This document shows, piece by piece, positions 42,288-52,077 of a stretch of 64,000 nucleotides of DNA. Location: positions 1 to 64,000 of the forward strand of contig JAPKYA010000002.1 in the NCBI GenBank assembly GCA_026394565.1, written 5' to 3'. Every line of letters begins with the position of its first letter. Position 1 is the stretch's first letter. The notes beneath the pieces are model-generated. The model was not told the origin of the DNA. It ran no database searches and saw only the letters and a program-made list of their open reading frames with translations. The DNA comes from Methanothrix sp. GTDB lineage: Archaea > Halobacteriota > Methanosarcinia > Methanotrichales > Methanotrichaceae. Both the position numbers and the translations under genes were made by a program.

Positions 42288-42604
42288 GCAAAAATGATGA
42301 TATGCTGTGATTTGACTTTTTGGCACCGAGATGCCACTTATCTCATCTTGCACTTTTTGTTATAGTGCTGTGTAGTCCCGAATGTTTGGATATCTTTATA
42401 TACCAATGCCGGAATGTGCATTCTCCTCATGGAGAACGGCGCTGAGCAAGCAAGAAAATCTCTTCGTTTCTTCTCCTTTAAGAGGGATCAGAATAATGGA
42501 ATCAATTGATTTTGTATCCGGCCAACGTGAGCCAGATAAATTTAGAAACAATTAAGTCTTATCAGATTATCTCCTTAAGATTATTTCATTCGAAGGCGAC
42601 AAAA
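42288..42604 (+). promoter_or_regulatory. kdp promoter and long leader
   Basis: TATA box ATCTTTATATACC (42390-42402) predicts transcription start near 42425-42430, so the leader to the kdpA ATG is about 175 bases. It holds a weak hairpin AAGAAA/TTTCTT (about 42450-42472) and an AAGAGGGATCAG stretch. I see no match to a known riboswitch. A second AT-rich region (42536-42560) could be an additional promoter. Confidence 0.35.
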
Positions 42605-44308
42605 ATGTCAATGGAATTTGGTTACATTGCCCTGTTGTTAGGCACCCTGATAGTCCTGGCCGTGCCTACTGGAAGATATATTGCGAAAGTTTTCAACGGC
42701 GAGCCTACCCGAGTTACGCCTCTCTTCCGGCCTGTCGAAAAGGCGTTTTACAGGATGGCGGGTGTGGACGAGACAAGAGAGATGTCCTGGAAGAGCTACG
42801 TTGCCGCCCTCTTGATCTTCAATGCCCTGGGTCTGGCAGCCGTCTTTTTGCTGCAGGAACTGCAGGGCTTTCTTCCTTTCAATCCTCAGAACCTGGGAGC
42901 AGTTCGCTGGGATACGGCCCTCAATACGGCAGTCTCCTTCACCACCAACACCAACTGGCAGGCCTATAGCGGGGAACAGACGATGAGCTATCTCACCCAG
43001 ATGCTGGGCTTGACTGTGCAAAATTTCCTCTCCGCGGCTGTGGGGCTATCCGCAGCCATGGCCGTCATTCGAGGCTTCACTCGCAAAAATGCCGCCACCC
43101 TGGGGAATTTCTGGGTCGACCTCACCCGGTCGGCGCTTTATCTGCTGCTGCCCCTGGCCCTCATTTGGGCCCTCTTATTTGCATCCCAGGGCGTAATTCA
43201 GACCCTGGGCCCCTATGTCATTGCCCATACCCTTGAGGGAGGGGAGCAGGTCATCTCTTTAGGGCCCGTGGCTTCGCAGGAGGCCATCAAATTCCTGGGA
43301 ACCAATGGAGGCGGCTTCTTCAATGCCAACTCCGCCCATCCTTTTGAGAACCCCACGCCCCTCACGGACTTTTTGCAGGTGTTGGCCATGCTGCTGATAG
43401 CGGCATCGCTTCCCTTCGCCTTTGGAGCAATGGTCAATAACCCCAGACAGGGCTGGGCCATATTTGCGGCCATGTTCATTCTTTACCTGATGGGTTTGGG
43501 CTTCGCCCTCTGGGCGGAAGAACAGGGGAGCCCCCTGCTGGAGAGGCTGGGCGTGGCCGGCGGAGTCAATATGGAGGGCAAAGAGGTGCGCTTCGGCATA
43601 GTGCCATCGGTGCTCTTTGCCCAGTCTACCACAGTAACCTCCGATGGAGGCGTGAACAGCATGCACGACAGCTTTATGCCTCTAGCCGGCCTGGTTCTGC
43701 TTTTTAACATGTGCATAGGCGAGGTGATCTTCGGCGGAGTCGGGGTGGGACTGATAGGCATTTTCTTCTATGCCATCATGACCATGTTCTTAGCCGGCCT
43801 GATGATCGGCCGCACTCCTGAGCTCTTCGGCAAAAAACTGGAGCCCTTCGAGATGAGAATGGCCGTCATCGGTTTGCTGGCTCCTTCCATCGCTCTGCTG
43901 ATGCTGGCAGGTCTTGCCATAGTACTGCCCCAGGGCCTCCTTAGCCTGAACAACGGCGGCCCGCACGGACTCTCTGAGATCCTCTATGCTTTCGCCTCGG
44001 CCTGCGGCAATAACGGGTCCGCCTTTGCCGGCCTGAACGCCAACACCACCTTCTACAACCTGACCCTGTCTCTGGCGATGCTGGTAGGCAGATTTGCCAC
44101 GATATTGCCGGCGCTGGCCATAGCCGGCTCCCTGGCGGCAAAGAGGATAGTGCCCGCCAGCACGGCAACATTTCCCGTCGCCAGTCCGCTCTTCGTGATC
44201 ATGTTGGTAGGCACGGTCATCATAGTCGGGGCTCTGACCTTCTTCCCAGTCTTTGTGCTTGGCCCCATACTCGAGCACCTGCTGATGCAGGCTGGCAGGA
44301 CCTTTTAA
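42605..44308 (+). CDS. kdpA: Potassium-transporting ATPase subunit A
   Basis: 567 residues from ATG 42605 (family length ~560); the open frame to 42506 adds residues unlike KdpA. K+-channel-like subunit with about 10 TM helices and four P-loop repeats: [60 protein letters not shown]. High-affinity K+ uptake together with KdpB and KdpC. First gene of kdpABC(D). Confidence 0.97.
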   Translation: MSMEFGYIALLLGTLIVLAVPTGRYIAKVFNGEPTRVTPLFRPVEKAFYRMAGVDETREMSWKSYVAALLIFNALGLAAVFLLQELQGFLPFNPQNLGAVRWDTALNTAVSFTTNTNWQAYSGEQTMSYLTQMLGLTVQNFLSAAVGLSAAMAVIRGFTRKNAATLGNFWVDLTRSALYLLLPLALIWALLFASQGVIQTLGPYVIAHTLEGGEQVISLGPVASQEAIKFLGTNGGGFFNANSAHPFENPTPLTDFLQVLAMLLIAASLPFAFGAMVNNPRQGWAIFAAMFILYLMGLGFALWAEEQGSPLLERLGVAGGVNMEGKEVRFGIVPSVLFAQSTTVTSDGGVNSMHDSFMPLAGLVLLFNMCIGEVIFGGVGVGLIGIFFYAIMTMFLAGLMIGRTPELFGKKLEPFEMRMAVIGLLAPSIALLMLAGLAIVLPQGLLSLNNGGPHGLSEILYAFASACGNNGSAFAGLNANTTFYNLTLSLAMLVGRFATILPALAIAGSLAAKRIVPASTATFPVASPLFVIMLVGTVIIVGALTFFPVFVLGPILEHLLMQAGRTF

Positions 44309-44319
44309 GGAGTGATGAT

Positions 44320-46356
44320 ATGCACATCAATAAGTCCGATTTATGGCAGACTTCCCAGATAAAGCAGGCCATTTTAGATTCCATCCCCAAGCTGGACCCG
44401 CGCCGCCTCTGGCGCAGCCCAGTGATGCTCGCCGTGGAGATGGGCGCCATTCTGACCACACTGATCACGGCGCGCGATTTGATCACGGGCGGGAATGCGG
44501 GATTCGACGGCCAGATCAGCCTCTGGCTCTGGTTCACCATACTCTTCGCCAACTTCGCTGAGGCTCTGGCGGAAGGGCGGGGCCGGGCTCAGGCTGAGAC
44601 TCTTCGCAAGGCGAAGAGCGAGGCCATAGCCCAAAGATTGTCGGCCAATGGCAGCATCGAGCAGGTATCGGCCCTGCAGCTTGTCAAAGGCGATCTTGTT
44701 CTGGCAAAGGACGGCGAGACCATCCCCAGCGACGGCGAGATCGTAGAGGGAGTCGCACTGGTGGATGAATCAGCCATCACGGGCGAATCGGCACCAGTAG
44801 TTCGCGAGGCTGGAGGCGACCTCTGCGGCGTCACTGGCGGCACTAGAGTACTCTCCGGGAAGATCAAGATCCTCATCACTGCGGACCCGGGCAAGACCTT
44901 CCTTGACCAGATGATCGGCATGGTGGAGAGCGCCAAGCGCCAGAAGACTCCCAATGAGCAGGCTCTGGAGATACTGCTCATAGGTCTTACAGGGCTGTTC
45001 GCAGTGGTGGTAATCAGCCTGGAGGTCTTTGCCGGGTATATGGGTCTCATCGTTTCCGTGCCAGTGCTGGTGGCGCTGCTGGTCTGCCTGATGCCCACCA
45101 CTATCGGCGGCCTGCTGCCAGCCATCGGCATCGCCGGCATGGACAGGCTGCTTTCTCATAACGTCATCGCCATGAGCGGCAGGGCGGTGGAGGCCTCGGG
45201 CGACGTGGATGTGGTGCTCATGGACAAGACCGGCACCATCACCCTGGGAAACAGAATGGCCACACAGTTCCTGCCAGCAGTTGGAGTGACGAAAGAGGAG
45301 CTGGCTACGGCTGCGATGTATTCCTCCCTGGCGGACGAGACGCCGGAAGGGCGCAGCATAGTGGATCTGTGCAAGGAGACTCTGGGCATCCGCGGCAGGG
45401 ATATCCGGGCGCCGGATGGCTCCTCATTCATCCCCTTCAGTGCCGAGACTCGCATGAGCGGCATAGACTGGAGCGGGAGGGAGATTCGCAAAGGTGCCCA
45501 TGACGCCATTGAGGAATATGTGAAAAATAAGGGCGGTGCAATGCCTGAGAGCATCAGAGCTGCAGTTGACAGCATTGCGAGAGATGGCGGCACACCTCTG
45601 GTCGTCGCCGATGGCGCGAGGATTTTGGGGGCCGTCCGTCTGAAGGATGTGCTCAAGGAGAATATCAAGGAGCGCCTATCTCGCCTGCGATTGGTTGGCA
45701 TTCGCTCAGTCATGATCACGGGAGACAATCCCATGACGGCGGCAGCCATCGCCGCGGAGGCTGGAATCGATGACTTCATCGGCCAGGCCCGACCGGAGGT
45801 CAAGCTGGAGGCCATTCGAAAATATCAGAGGGAAGGGCACCTGGTGGCGATGATTGGAGACGGCACCAACGATGCCCCGGCTCTGGCCCAGGCCGATGTG
45901 GCCGTGGCCATGAATGCAGGAACTCAGGCCGCCAGGGAGGCGGCCAACATGGTGGATCTGGACTCCAATCCGGCCAAGCTGCTGGACATAGTGGAGATCG
46001 GCAAACAGATATTGATCACCAGAGGGGCGCTGACCACATTCAGCGTGGCCAACGATGTCTCCAAGTACTTCGCCATCATCCCCGCCATATTTGCGGCCGA
46101 GTATCCCATGCTGGGTGTGCTGAACGTCATGCATCTGGCTACGCCGAGCAGCGCGGTGCTTTCCGCGATTATCTTCAATGCCATCATCATCCCTCTCTTG
46201 ATACCGCTATCACTGCGAGGCGTGCGCTACACGCCCACGACCGCCTCCGAGCTGCTGCGACGCAATTTATTGATCTACGGCCTGGGCGGACTGGCAGTGC
46301 CTTTCATCGGCATCAAACTGATCGACATGCTGGTTATTTTCCTGCATCTGGAGTGA
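44320..46356 (+). CDS. kdpB: Potassium-transporting ATPase subunit B (P-type ATPase)
   Basis: 678 residues. P-type ATPase energising KdpA. Actuator motif TGESAPV, phosphorylation site DKTGTITLG with Asp near 302, KGAHDAIEE nucleotide-binding region, and hinge [22 protein letters not shown]. Begins 11 bases after kdpA with GGAG at 44309-44312. Complete, no missing catalytic residue. Confidence 0.98.
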   Translation: MHINKSDLWQTSQIKQAILDSIPKLDPRRLWRSPVMLAVEMGAILTTLITARDLITGGNAGFDGQISLWLWFTILFANFAEALAEGRGRAQAETLRKAKSEAIAQRLSANGSIEQVSALQLVKGDLVLAKDGETIPSDGEIVEGVALVDESAITGESAPVVREAGGDLCGVTGGTRVLSGKIKILITADPGKTFLDQMIGMVESAKRQKTPNEQALEILLIGLTGLFAVVVISLEVFAGYMGLIVSVPVLVALLVCLMPTTIGGLLPAIGIAGMDRLLSHNVIAMSGRAVEASGDVDVVLMDKTGTITLGNRMATQFLPAVGVTKEELATAAMYSSLADETPEGRSIVDLCKETLGIRGRDIRAPDGSSFIPFSAETRMSGIDWSGREIRKGAHDAIEEYVKNKGGAMPESIRAAVDSIARDGGTPLVVADGARILGAVRLKDVLKENIKERLSRLRLVGIRSVMITGDNPMTAAAIAAEAGIDDFIGQARPEVKLEAIRKYQREGHLVAMIGDGTNDAPALAQADVAVAMNAGTQAAREAANMVDLDSNPAKLLDIVEIGKQILITRGALTTFSVANDVSKYFAIIPAIFAAEYPMLGVLNVMHLATPSSAVLSAIIFNAIIIPLLIPLSLRGVRYTPTTASELLRRNLLIYGLGGLAVPFIGIKLIDMLVIFLHLE

Positions 46357-46361
46357 GGAAT

Positions 46362-46946
46362 ATGTTCGAATTTGCAAAAGAAATAAGGCCTGCAGTGACT
46401 TTGTTCCTGGCCTTCACTCTGCTCACCGGTCTCGCCTATCCTCTGTTCATAACCGGCATAGTCCAGACTGCCATGCCTGCCAAGGCCGAGGGAAGCCTGC
46501 TGGTAGTTGACGGCAGAATCGTGGGCTCAGAGCTCATCGGCCAGACATTCCAGAGCCCCGGCTACTTCCATGGACGGCCTTCTTATGTCAATTACAGCGC
46601 CAACGGCTCAGGTGCCAGCAACCTCGGGCCAACCAGTGCCAGGCTTATGGAAGAGGTGAGCCGAAGGATAGATCAAGTCCGGCGCGAGAATGGGCTGTCA
46701 ACTGATCAGAGCGTGCCCGCTGATCTGGTCCTGACCTCAGGCAGCGGCCTGGACCCGCACATAAGCCGGCAGGGAGCAATAGAGCAGGTGGCGCGCGTGG
46801 CCGAAGCGAGAGGACTTACGCATTCTGCTGTGCAGGCGCTGGTCGATCAAAATGTCGAGCCTGCCATGCTTGGCATACTGGGGCAGGAGAGGGTGAACGT
46901 GCTCAGGCTCAACCTGGCCCTGGATGAGGTGACGAGGGAGAGTTAG
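46362..46946 (+). CDS. kdpC: Potassium-transporting ATPase subunit C
   Basis: 194 residues from ATG 46362 (GTGAGGA just upstream; GTG 46353 would overlap kdpB by 4 bases). One N-terminal TM helix (TLFLAFTLLTGLAYPLFITGI) and a soluble domain with the family stretch GSELIGQTFQSPGYFHGRPS and DLVLTSGSGLDPHIS. Assists nucleotide binding/assembly of KdpFABC. Confidence 0.96.
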   Translation: MFEFAKEIRPAVTLFLAFTLLTGLAYPLFITGIVQTAMPAKAEGSLLVVDGRIVGSELIGQTFQSPGYFHGRPSYVNYSANGSGASNLGPTSARLMEEVSRRIDQVRRENGLSTDQSVPADLVLTSGSGLDPHISRQGAIEQVARVAEARGLTHSAVQALVDQNVEPAMLGILGQERVNVLRLNLALDEVTRES

Positions 46947-46949
46947 ACA

Positions 46950-48923
46950 ATGGAGATGGATTGCCGTCCGGATCCGGATCAATTATTGCAGCAACTTCAG
47001 CATGAAGAGAGCGTGGCCAGCAGCAGCCGCGGACATCTCAAGATTCTCCTTGGCGCGGCTGCGGGCGTCGGCAAGACCTACAAAATGCTCGAAGAGGCAC
47101 AGCAACTAAAAAAGAGCTGTGTGGATGTCGTTGTCGCACTGGTGGAGACACATGGACGGCATGATACCGAGGTCCTGCTGGAGGGACTGGAGGTCACTGC
47201 GCGCTGCCGTCTCGATCGAGGCGGCCTGGAGACCCTGGAGATGGATCTGGACGCAGTCCTGGCCCGCCATCCGGCCATCGCCCTGGTGGACGAGCTGGCT
47301 CATACCAACGCACCGGACCTTCGTCATGCCAAGCGCTACCAGGATGTAGAAGAGCTGCTGGATGCGGGCATCGGCGTCTACACAACCCTGAACATCCAGC
47401 ACATTGAGAGCCTCAACGATATCGTATTTCAAATCACGGGCGTGCGGGTTCGAGAGACTCTGCCGGACAGGATATTAGAGCTGGCCGATGAGATAGAAGT
47501 CGTAGATCTGACTCCGGAGGATCTGCTGCAGCGGTTTAAGGACGGCAAGGTGTACGTGCCCGCCCAGGCAGAGCAAGCCGTGCAGCGCTTTTTCCGCAAA
47601 GGCAACCTGTTGGGACTGCGAGAGATAGCTCTGAGATATGCAGCCCGCATGGTGGATGAGGACATGCGCTCCTACATGGAGAGGCATGGCATCCTGGGCC
47701 CCTGGCCGGCCGGATCGAGGTTGTTGGTCTGCATCACCGCCAGTACCTTCTCAGAGCGGCTGGTACGCATAGGGCAGCGCATGGCTGCAGACCAGGATGC
47801 CGAGTGGTTCGGGGTTTATGTAGAATCTCCTCAAGAGACATCATCCACACAGATCGCTCGGAATCAGCTGGCGCGCAACTTGACACTGGCAAGGGAGCTG
47901 GGGGCAAAGGTTCAGATTCTGAGCGCACAGAATATCGCCGAGGAGGTCATCGCCTTCTCCAGAGAGCATAATATCACCGTCATCGTCGTCGGACTGCCGC
48001 GTCGCCGTTCGTGGAACAGATGGTGGAGGGGGTCAGTGGTAAACGAGATCATAAGACGAAGTGGACAGATCCATGTGCTCGTCATCGGCGGCGCAGAAGC
48101 CGATATAGCGAAACAAGAGGCCCCGTCGCTTGCGGGCGACATAAACTGGCGGCAGCTCTCCGGCAGCCTCTTAATCGTAGCGGCAACGGTCGTCTTTTGC
48201 TGGCTGCTGCAAAACCAGCTGGGCCTCATCAACATCGCCATGATCCTGCTCTTGCCTGTGATCTACAGCGGAATGACCTGGGGCAGGCGCTCAGGTCTGA
48301 TTGCATCAATCCTGGCCGTAGCCGCCCTGGATTTCTTCTTCGTGCCTCCCAGAATGACACTGGCAGTTGAAGATCTGCTCTATCTGCCCATGTTCATCGT
48401 TTTCGTTATAGTAGGAATAATAACCAGCTTTCTGGCGGATGTGGTGAGATGGCAGGGAGAGGGCGCCCGTCAAAGGGAGCGCTTTGTCTCCAATCTCTAT
48501 TCCTTCAGTCGCAACCTGATGGCAGCCGGGAACGGGGAAGAACTTCTGAGCTCTGCCGCCAGAGAGATTGCAGAGGCCTTCGAGTGTGAAGTGATGATAC
48601 TGCTGCCTGACGAAACCGGACGGTTGAAGGAACGGGCCAAGATGGGAGAACACCTGATATTTGATGAGCGCAAGCTGGGTGTGGCCACCTGGGTCCTCAG
48701 ACACGGCCAGGAAGCAGGACACGGCACTGAGACTCTTTCCTCAGCGACGCTTTTTTACCTGCCTCTTAAGACCAAAGAAGTCACCATTGGAGTGCTGGGT
48801 GTGGGATTGGGCAAGGCGGAACAGCTCTTGCTGCCTGAACAGAAGAGGTTACTGGAAGCATTCACGAACATCCTGGCCTTGTCTTTAGCCCGTAGCACGA
48901 ATTCGTCATCTACAAAAATATAA
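46950..48923 (+). CDS. kdpD: KdpD-like sensor lacking the histidine kinase domain
   Basis: 657 residues against ~900 for classical KdpD. Present: KdpD N-terminal domain with Walker A GAAAGVGKT (about 32-40) and VDELAHTNAP, a USP-like domain (about 250-375, ending VVGLPRRRSW...HVLVIGG), a DUF4118 four-helix membrane part (about 395-495) and a GAF domain (about 520-650). Absent: HisKA and HATPase_c. The stop comes naturally after the GAF domain; no kinase remnant is visible downstream. No kdpE follows. Probably senses K+, ATP or a nucleotide second messenger and acts on Kdp by direct contact or through another kinase. Starts 3 bases after kdpC. Confidence 0.93.
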   Translation: MEMDCRPDPDQLLQQLQHEESVASSSRGHLKILLGAAAGVGKTYKMLEEAQQLKKSCVDVVVALVETHGRHDTEVLLEGLEVTARCRLDRGGLETLEMDLDAVLARHPAIALVDELAHTNAPDLRHAKRYQDVEELLDAGIGVYTTLNIQHIESLNDIVFQITGVRVRETLPDRILELADEIEVVDLTPEDLLQRFKDGKVYVPAQAEQAVQRFFRKGNLLGLREIALRYAARMVDEDMRSYMERHGILGPWPAGSRLLVCITASTFSERLVRIGQRMAADQDAEWFGVYVESPQETSSTQIARNQLARNLTLARELGAKVQILSAQNIAEEVIAFSREHNITVIVVGLPRRRSWNRWWRGSVVNEIIRRSGQIHVLVIGGAEADIAKQEAPSLAGDINWRQLSGSLLIVAATVVFCWLLQNQLGLINIAMILLLPVIYSGMTWGRRSGLIASILAVAALDFFFVPPRMTLAVEDLLYLPMFIVFVIVGIITSFLADVVRWQGEGARQRERFVSNLYSFSRNLMAAGNGEELLSSAAREIAEAFECEVMILLPDETGRLKERAKMGEHLIFDERKLGVATWVLRHGQEAGHGTETLSSATLFYLPLKTKEVTIGVLGVGLGKAEQLLLPEQKRLLEAFTNILALSLARSTNSSSTKI

Positions 48924-49143
48924 TATAGATTTAACGGAAACTCTTATATCCAAAGATCGCCACTACGGCGAGCTTCAGATGAAATCAACTGCAAAGGCAC
49001 GTCTTCAATGGAATAGGCCGGTTGACAGAGGTTTGAAACCTTGAAAGAATTCAGCGACCATCTTAACTTGGCAGAAGAGACGCCCGAACCTTGCGCTCCA
49101 CTCTTGAAGCCTGAACCCTGGGCTTGAATTCGGGGGAGGGGAG
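48924..49143 (+). promoter_or_regulatory. Promoter and structured leader of trkH1
   Basis: TATA box AACTCTTATATCC (48940-48952) predicts start near 48977 and a leader of about 165 bases. Hairpins: AGGTT/AACCT (49029-49041), an outer stem CCCGAA (49083-49088)/TTCGGG (49129-49134) enclosing AAGCC (49107-49111)/GGCTT (49121-49125). The outer stem ends next to the ribosome binding site GGGAGGGGAG before the ATG 49144, so it could control translation. No known riboswitch class recognised. Confidence 0.4.
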
Positions 49144-50706
49144 ATGAAGCTCAGAATCGTCTTTGATGTTATCGGCACCGTGCTGAAGATCATGGGGTTG
49201 TTGCTATTAGTGCCGGGATTCGTCTCTGCTTACTACCATGAAACCAGTGGGATTGCCGCCTTTGCCCTGACCTCCCTGCTCTCCATAGGTACAGGCATCA
49301 TCCTCAGTCGGCTGGGGACAAAAGGAGATGTGGGCAACAAAGAGGCCTTCGCCGCCGTCTCCTTGGGATGGCTCTCTGCCACTTTCTTCGGAGCTTTGCC
49401 CTTTGTATTTCAGGGCTTGCGGCCAGTCGATGCTCTCTTTGAATCCGTATCGGGCTTCTCGGCAACTGGAGCTACGATTCTGGTAGAATCAAACGCCAGA
49501 GGGTACTACATTGTCAATTCCACTCTGGTCGATAATAGTATCTGCACCGCTCTTATGAATGAGGTGACCGGCGACCTGGCTGGCTACAATATCGCCTTCC
49601 AGGCCATGAATAGCCAAACATTTTACGGCCTGCTCTTCTGGCGCTCCTTCCAGCAGCTCATTGGGGGTCTGGGCATAATTTTGATGGTGGTGGCCATCTT
49701 TCCCCAGCTGCGTGTGGCCGGCCGCCAGCTCTACCGGGCGGAGACGGTGGGACCATCCAAGGAGACCATCACGCCGCGTGCCACGGCCACGGCCAGGATC
49801 CTCTGGAAGGTTTATCTGCTCTTCAATGCCCTGGAGATCGTCCTGCTGATCGCAGTAGGAATGCCGATTTACGATGCGGTCTGCACCGCATTCTCGACTC
49901 TGGCGACAGGCGGCTTCTCTCCCCAAGCATCCAGCCTGGTCGCCTACCACAGCCCCCTCATAGAGGCCATAGTTGCCGTCTTTATCATCCTCGGCATGTC
50001 GAGCTTCACCCTTCACTACAAGGTGCTGACCTCAGATCGTTTAGCCTGGTTCAGAGATGCAGAGTTCAGGTTCATGCTTGCCATCCTGGCCATCACCACC
50101 ACAGTCCTGCTCTTCTTTGGCGGGATAGATGGGGGCCTGATGGAACGCTTCCGGTTTGCCGCCTTCCATGTTGTTTCCATGATGGGCACGTGCGGCTTCG
50201 TCAATACCCTGGATTATGATAAATGGTCCACAGCCGCCAAGCTGGCTTTGGTCATGGTCATTCTCATAGGAGGCTGCATCGGCTCGACTGCCGGAGGCAT
50301 AAAGGTAGGACGGCTTCTGGTGGACCTGAAGTATGCCTACAATGAGCTTCTCCATATGATTCATCCCCATGCGGTGATGTCGGTCCGCCTGGGAGATGCA
50401 CGGGTACAGGAGGATATCTTGCGACCCATGCTCTTCTACTCCTTCTTCTACCTCGCAACCTGGCTGGCTCTATCTCTGGTCCTGGCCATGGTCTCAGTCG
50501 GCGATTCGCGGGTGGACCTCATGGTGGTGGCCTCGGGAATTGCCTCCTGCATGGGCGGCGTGGGTCCGGGCTTTGGCATTATCACCTTTGATTGGTCGCA
50601 AATGTCGAATGCTGGCAAGATGATAGGCTTCTTTGCCATGTACATCGGCCGGCTGGAGCTGATGCCCATATTCTTATTATTTATCCCGGAACTGTGGAGG
50701 AAATAA
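49144..50706 (+). CDS. trkH: TrkH/KtrB-type potassium transporter (first copy)
   Basis: 520 residues, K+ translocating subunit with eight TM helices plus four selectivity-filter P-loops (GFSATGATIL, STLATGGFSP, MGTCGFV, GVGPGFG). Works with the cytosolic TrkA encoded next. Starts with strong GGGAGGGGAG ribosome binding site. Followed by trkA after one base. A paralogue lies at 52078. Confidence 0.95.
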   Translation: MKLRIVFDVIGTVLKIMGLLLLVPGFVSAYYHETSGIAAFALTSLLSIGTGIILSRLGTKGDVGNKEAFAAVSLGWLSATFFGALPFVFQGLRPVDALFESVSGFSATGATILVESNARGYYIVNSTLVDNSICTALMNEVTGDLAGYNIAFQAMNSQTFYGLLFWRSFQQLIGGLGIILMVVAIFPQLRVAGRQLYRAETVGPSKETITPRATATARILWKVYLLFNALEIVLLIAVGMPIYDAVCTAFSTLATGGFSPQASSLVAYHSPLIEAIVAVFIILGMSSFTLHYKVLTSDRLAWFRDAEFRFMLAILAITTTVLLFFGGIDGGLMERFRFAAFHVVSMMGTCGFVNTLDYDKWSTAAKLALVMVILIGGCIGSTAGGIKVGRLLVDLKYAYNELLHMIHPHAVMSVRLGDARVQEDILRPMLFYSFFYLATWLALSLVLAMVSVGDSRVDLMVVASGIASCMGGVGPGFGIITFDWSQMSNAGKMIGFFAMYIGRLELMPIFLLFIPELWRK

Positions 50707-50707
50707 C

Positions 50708-52027
50708 ATGCGCATCTTGATCACCGGAGCTGGCGAGGTAGGTTTTCTCATAGCCAGCGAGCTTTACGCGGGTAATGATGTAACCGTCATAGACAAGGAC
50801 CCGGCTGCCTGTGCCAGGCTGCAGGATATGGATGTGAAGGTCTTGCAGGGCAATTCCGCCAATGCCCGTCTGCTCATTACGGCCGGCATCAATAAAGCGG
50901 ACATAGTAGCGGCCGTGACCGGCAATGACGAGGTGAATGTGATCACCTGCATCATAGCCAGCCATCTCGGCGTGCGCCAGACCATTGCCAGAGTCAGCAA
51001 TCCAGAGTATATTGATCAGCCGGTTCAGGACCGGAAAGAGATAGGCATAAGCTACATGATCTGTCCGGAGCTGGCCATGGCCGAGGATATGGCAAGATCT
51101 CTTTATTTTCCGTCCATGCTCCTGGATAGGGAGCTGGCTGGGGGCAAGGTCGAGCTGATCGAGTTCAAGGTCACCGAAGAAATGCCTCTGCAAGGGCCGG
51201 TGGGTGAGGTCAAGGTCAACCTTCCGGATGGCTGCAAAATCATGGCCATAAACAGAAAGGGAGATATCAGCATACCTTTGAAAGAAGATATGATCATGTC
51301 CAATGATCACCTTTTCCTCCTTTGCGACCCTAAATCTCTTCCCGAACTGAGAAGAATGCTTCACGAAGAGTCCTCACCACATAAGGCCCTGATCGTCGGA
51401 GGCGGAATGGTTGGATTTTACCTGGCGAGCCGGCTGGAGAAGATGGGACTGGACGTGAAACTGATCGAAGTGAATACGGAGCGATGCAGGGAGATTGCTG
51501 ACAAGCTCTCCGGTACTATGATCCTCAATGGAGACGGAACGGATATCTCGCTCTTGAGAGAGGAGGGTGCTGAATATATGGATGTGGTCTTCGCTGTCAC
51601 CGGCCTGGATGAAAAGAACCTGCTCTGCTCTTTGCTCGCCAAGCAGCTTGGTGCAAAGAAAATCCTCTCCCGTGTTAACAGGTATGATTACATAAGGCTC
51701 TTCGAGCTGGTGGGAGTGGACAGAGCGGTCAGCCCGGGACAGGTAACTGCTGATGCCGTGCTGCAGAGGGTGAGCGGAGGAGAAGAGGTGATAACCCTGA
51801 GCGACGAGAGAATGGAGCTGGTGGATTTCATAGCCAAGGCCGGAGCCAAAATCATAGGAAAGAGCATCTCCAAAGAGCTGCCCAAGGACTCCATGGTGGG
51901 CATGATCTTGAGAGATGGAAGACCGATGATGCCCGATGACGGCTTCAAGGTCAGGGAGGGAGACCGCGTCTTTGTCATGTCCATGCCGGAAGTCGTCTCC
52001 AAGGTAAAGAAGCTCTTCGTATCCTGA
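50708..52027 (+). CDS. trkA: TrkA, NAD-binding regulator of Trk potassium uptake
   Basis: 439 residues, two RCK units. Each has a Rossmann nucleotide-binding part (ITGAGEVGFLIAS...VIDKDP near 1-40; IVGGGMVGFYLASRLE...LIEVN near 225-265) and a TrkA_C domain (about 140-215 and 365-439). Gates TrkH in response to NAD(H)/ATP or c-di-AMP. It sits between two trkH genes and may serve both. Confidence 0.96.
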   Translation: MRILITGAGEVGFLIASELYAGNDVTVIDKDPAACARLQDMDVKVLQGNSANARLLITAGINKADIVAAVTGNDEVNVITCIIASHLGVRQTIARVSNPEYIDQPVQDRKEIGISYMICPELAMAEDMARSLYFPSMLLDRELAGGKVELIEFKVTEEMPLQGPVGEVKVNLPDGCKIMAINRKGDISIPLKEDMIMSNDHLFLLCDPKSLPELRRMLHEESSPHKALIVGGGMVGFYLASRLEKMGLDVKLIEVNTERCREIADKLSGTMILNGDGTDISLLREEGAEYMDVVFAVTGLDEKNLLCSLLAKQLGAKKILSRVNRYDYIRLFELVGVDRAVSPGQVTADAVLQRVSGGEEVITLSDERMELVDFIAKAGAKIIGKSISKELPKDSMVGMILRDGRPMMPDDGFKVREGDRVFVMSMPEVVSKVKKLFVS

Positions 52028-52077
52028 GCATACCTTTTTTATAGCAAGGTGAGAAGAGATCTGCCTACAAAAGGAGG

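Noticed and set aside
42425-42604. c-di-AMP (ydaO-type) riboswitch in the kdp leader
   Set aside because: K+ genes in bacteria often carry it, but I cannot find its conserved core sequences here; the leader only shows a weak hairpin.
42506-42604. N-terminal extension of kdpA
   Set aside because: The open frame upstream of 42605 does not resemble KdpA, and the total length without it equals the family norm.
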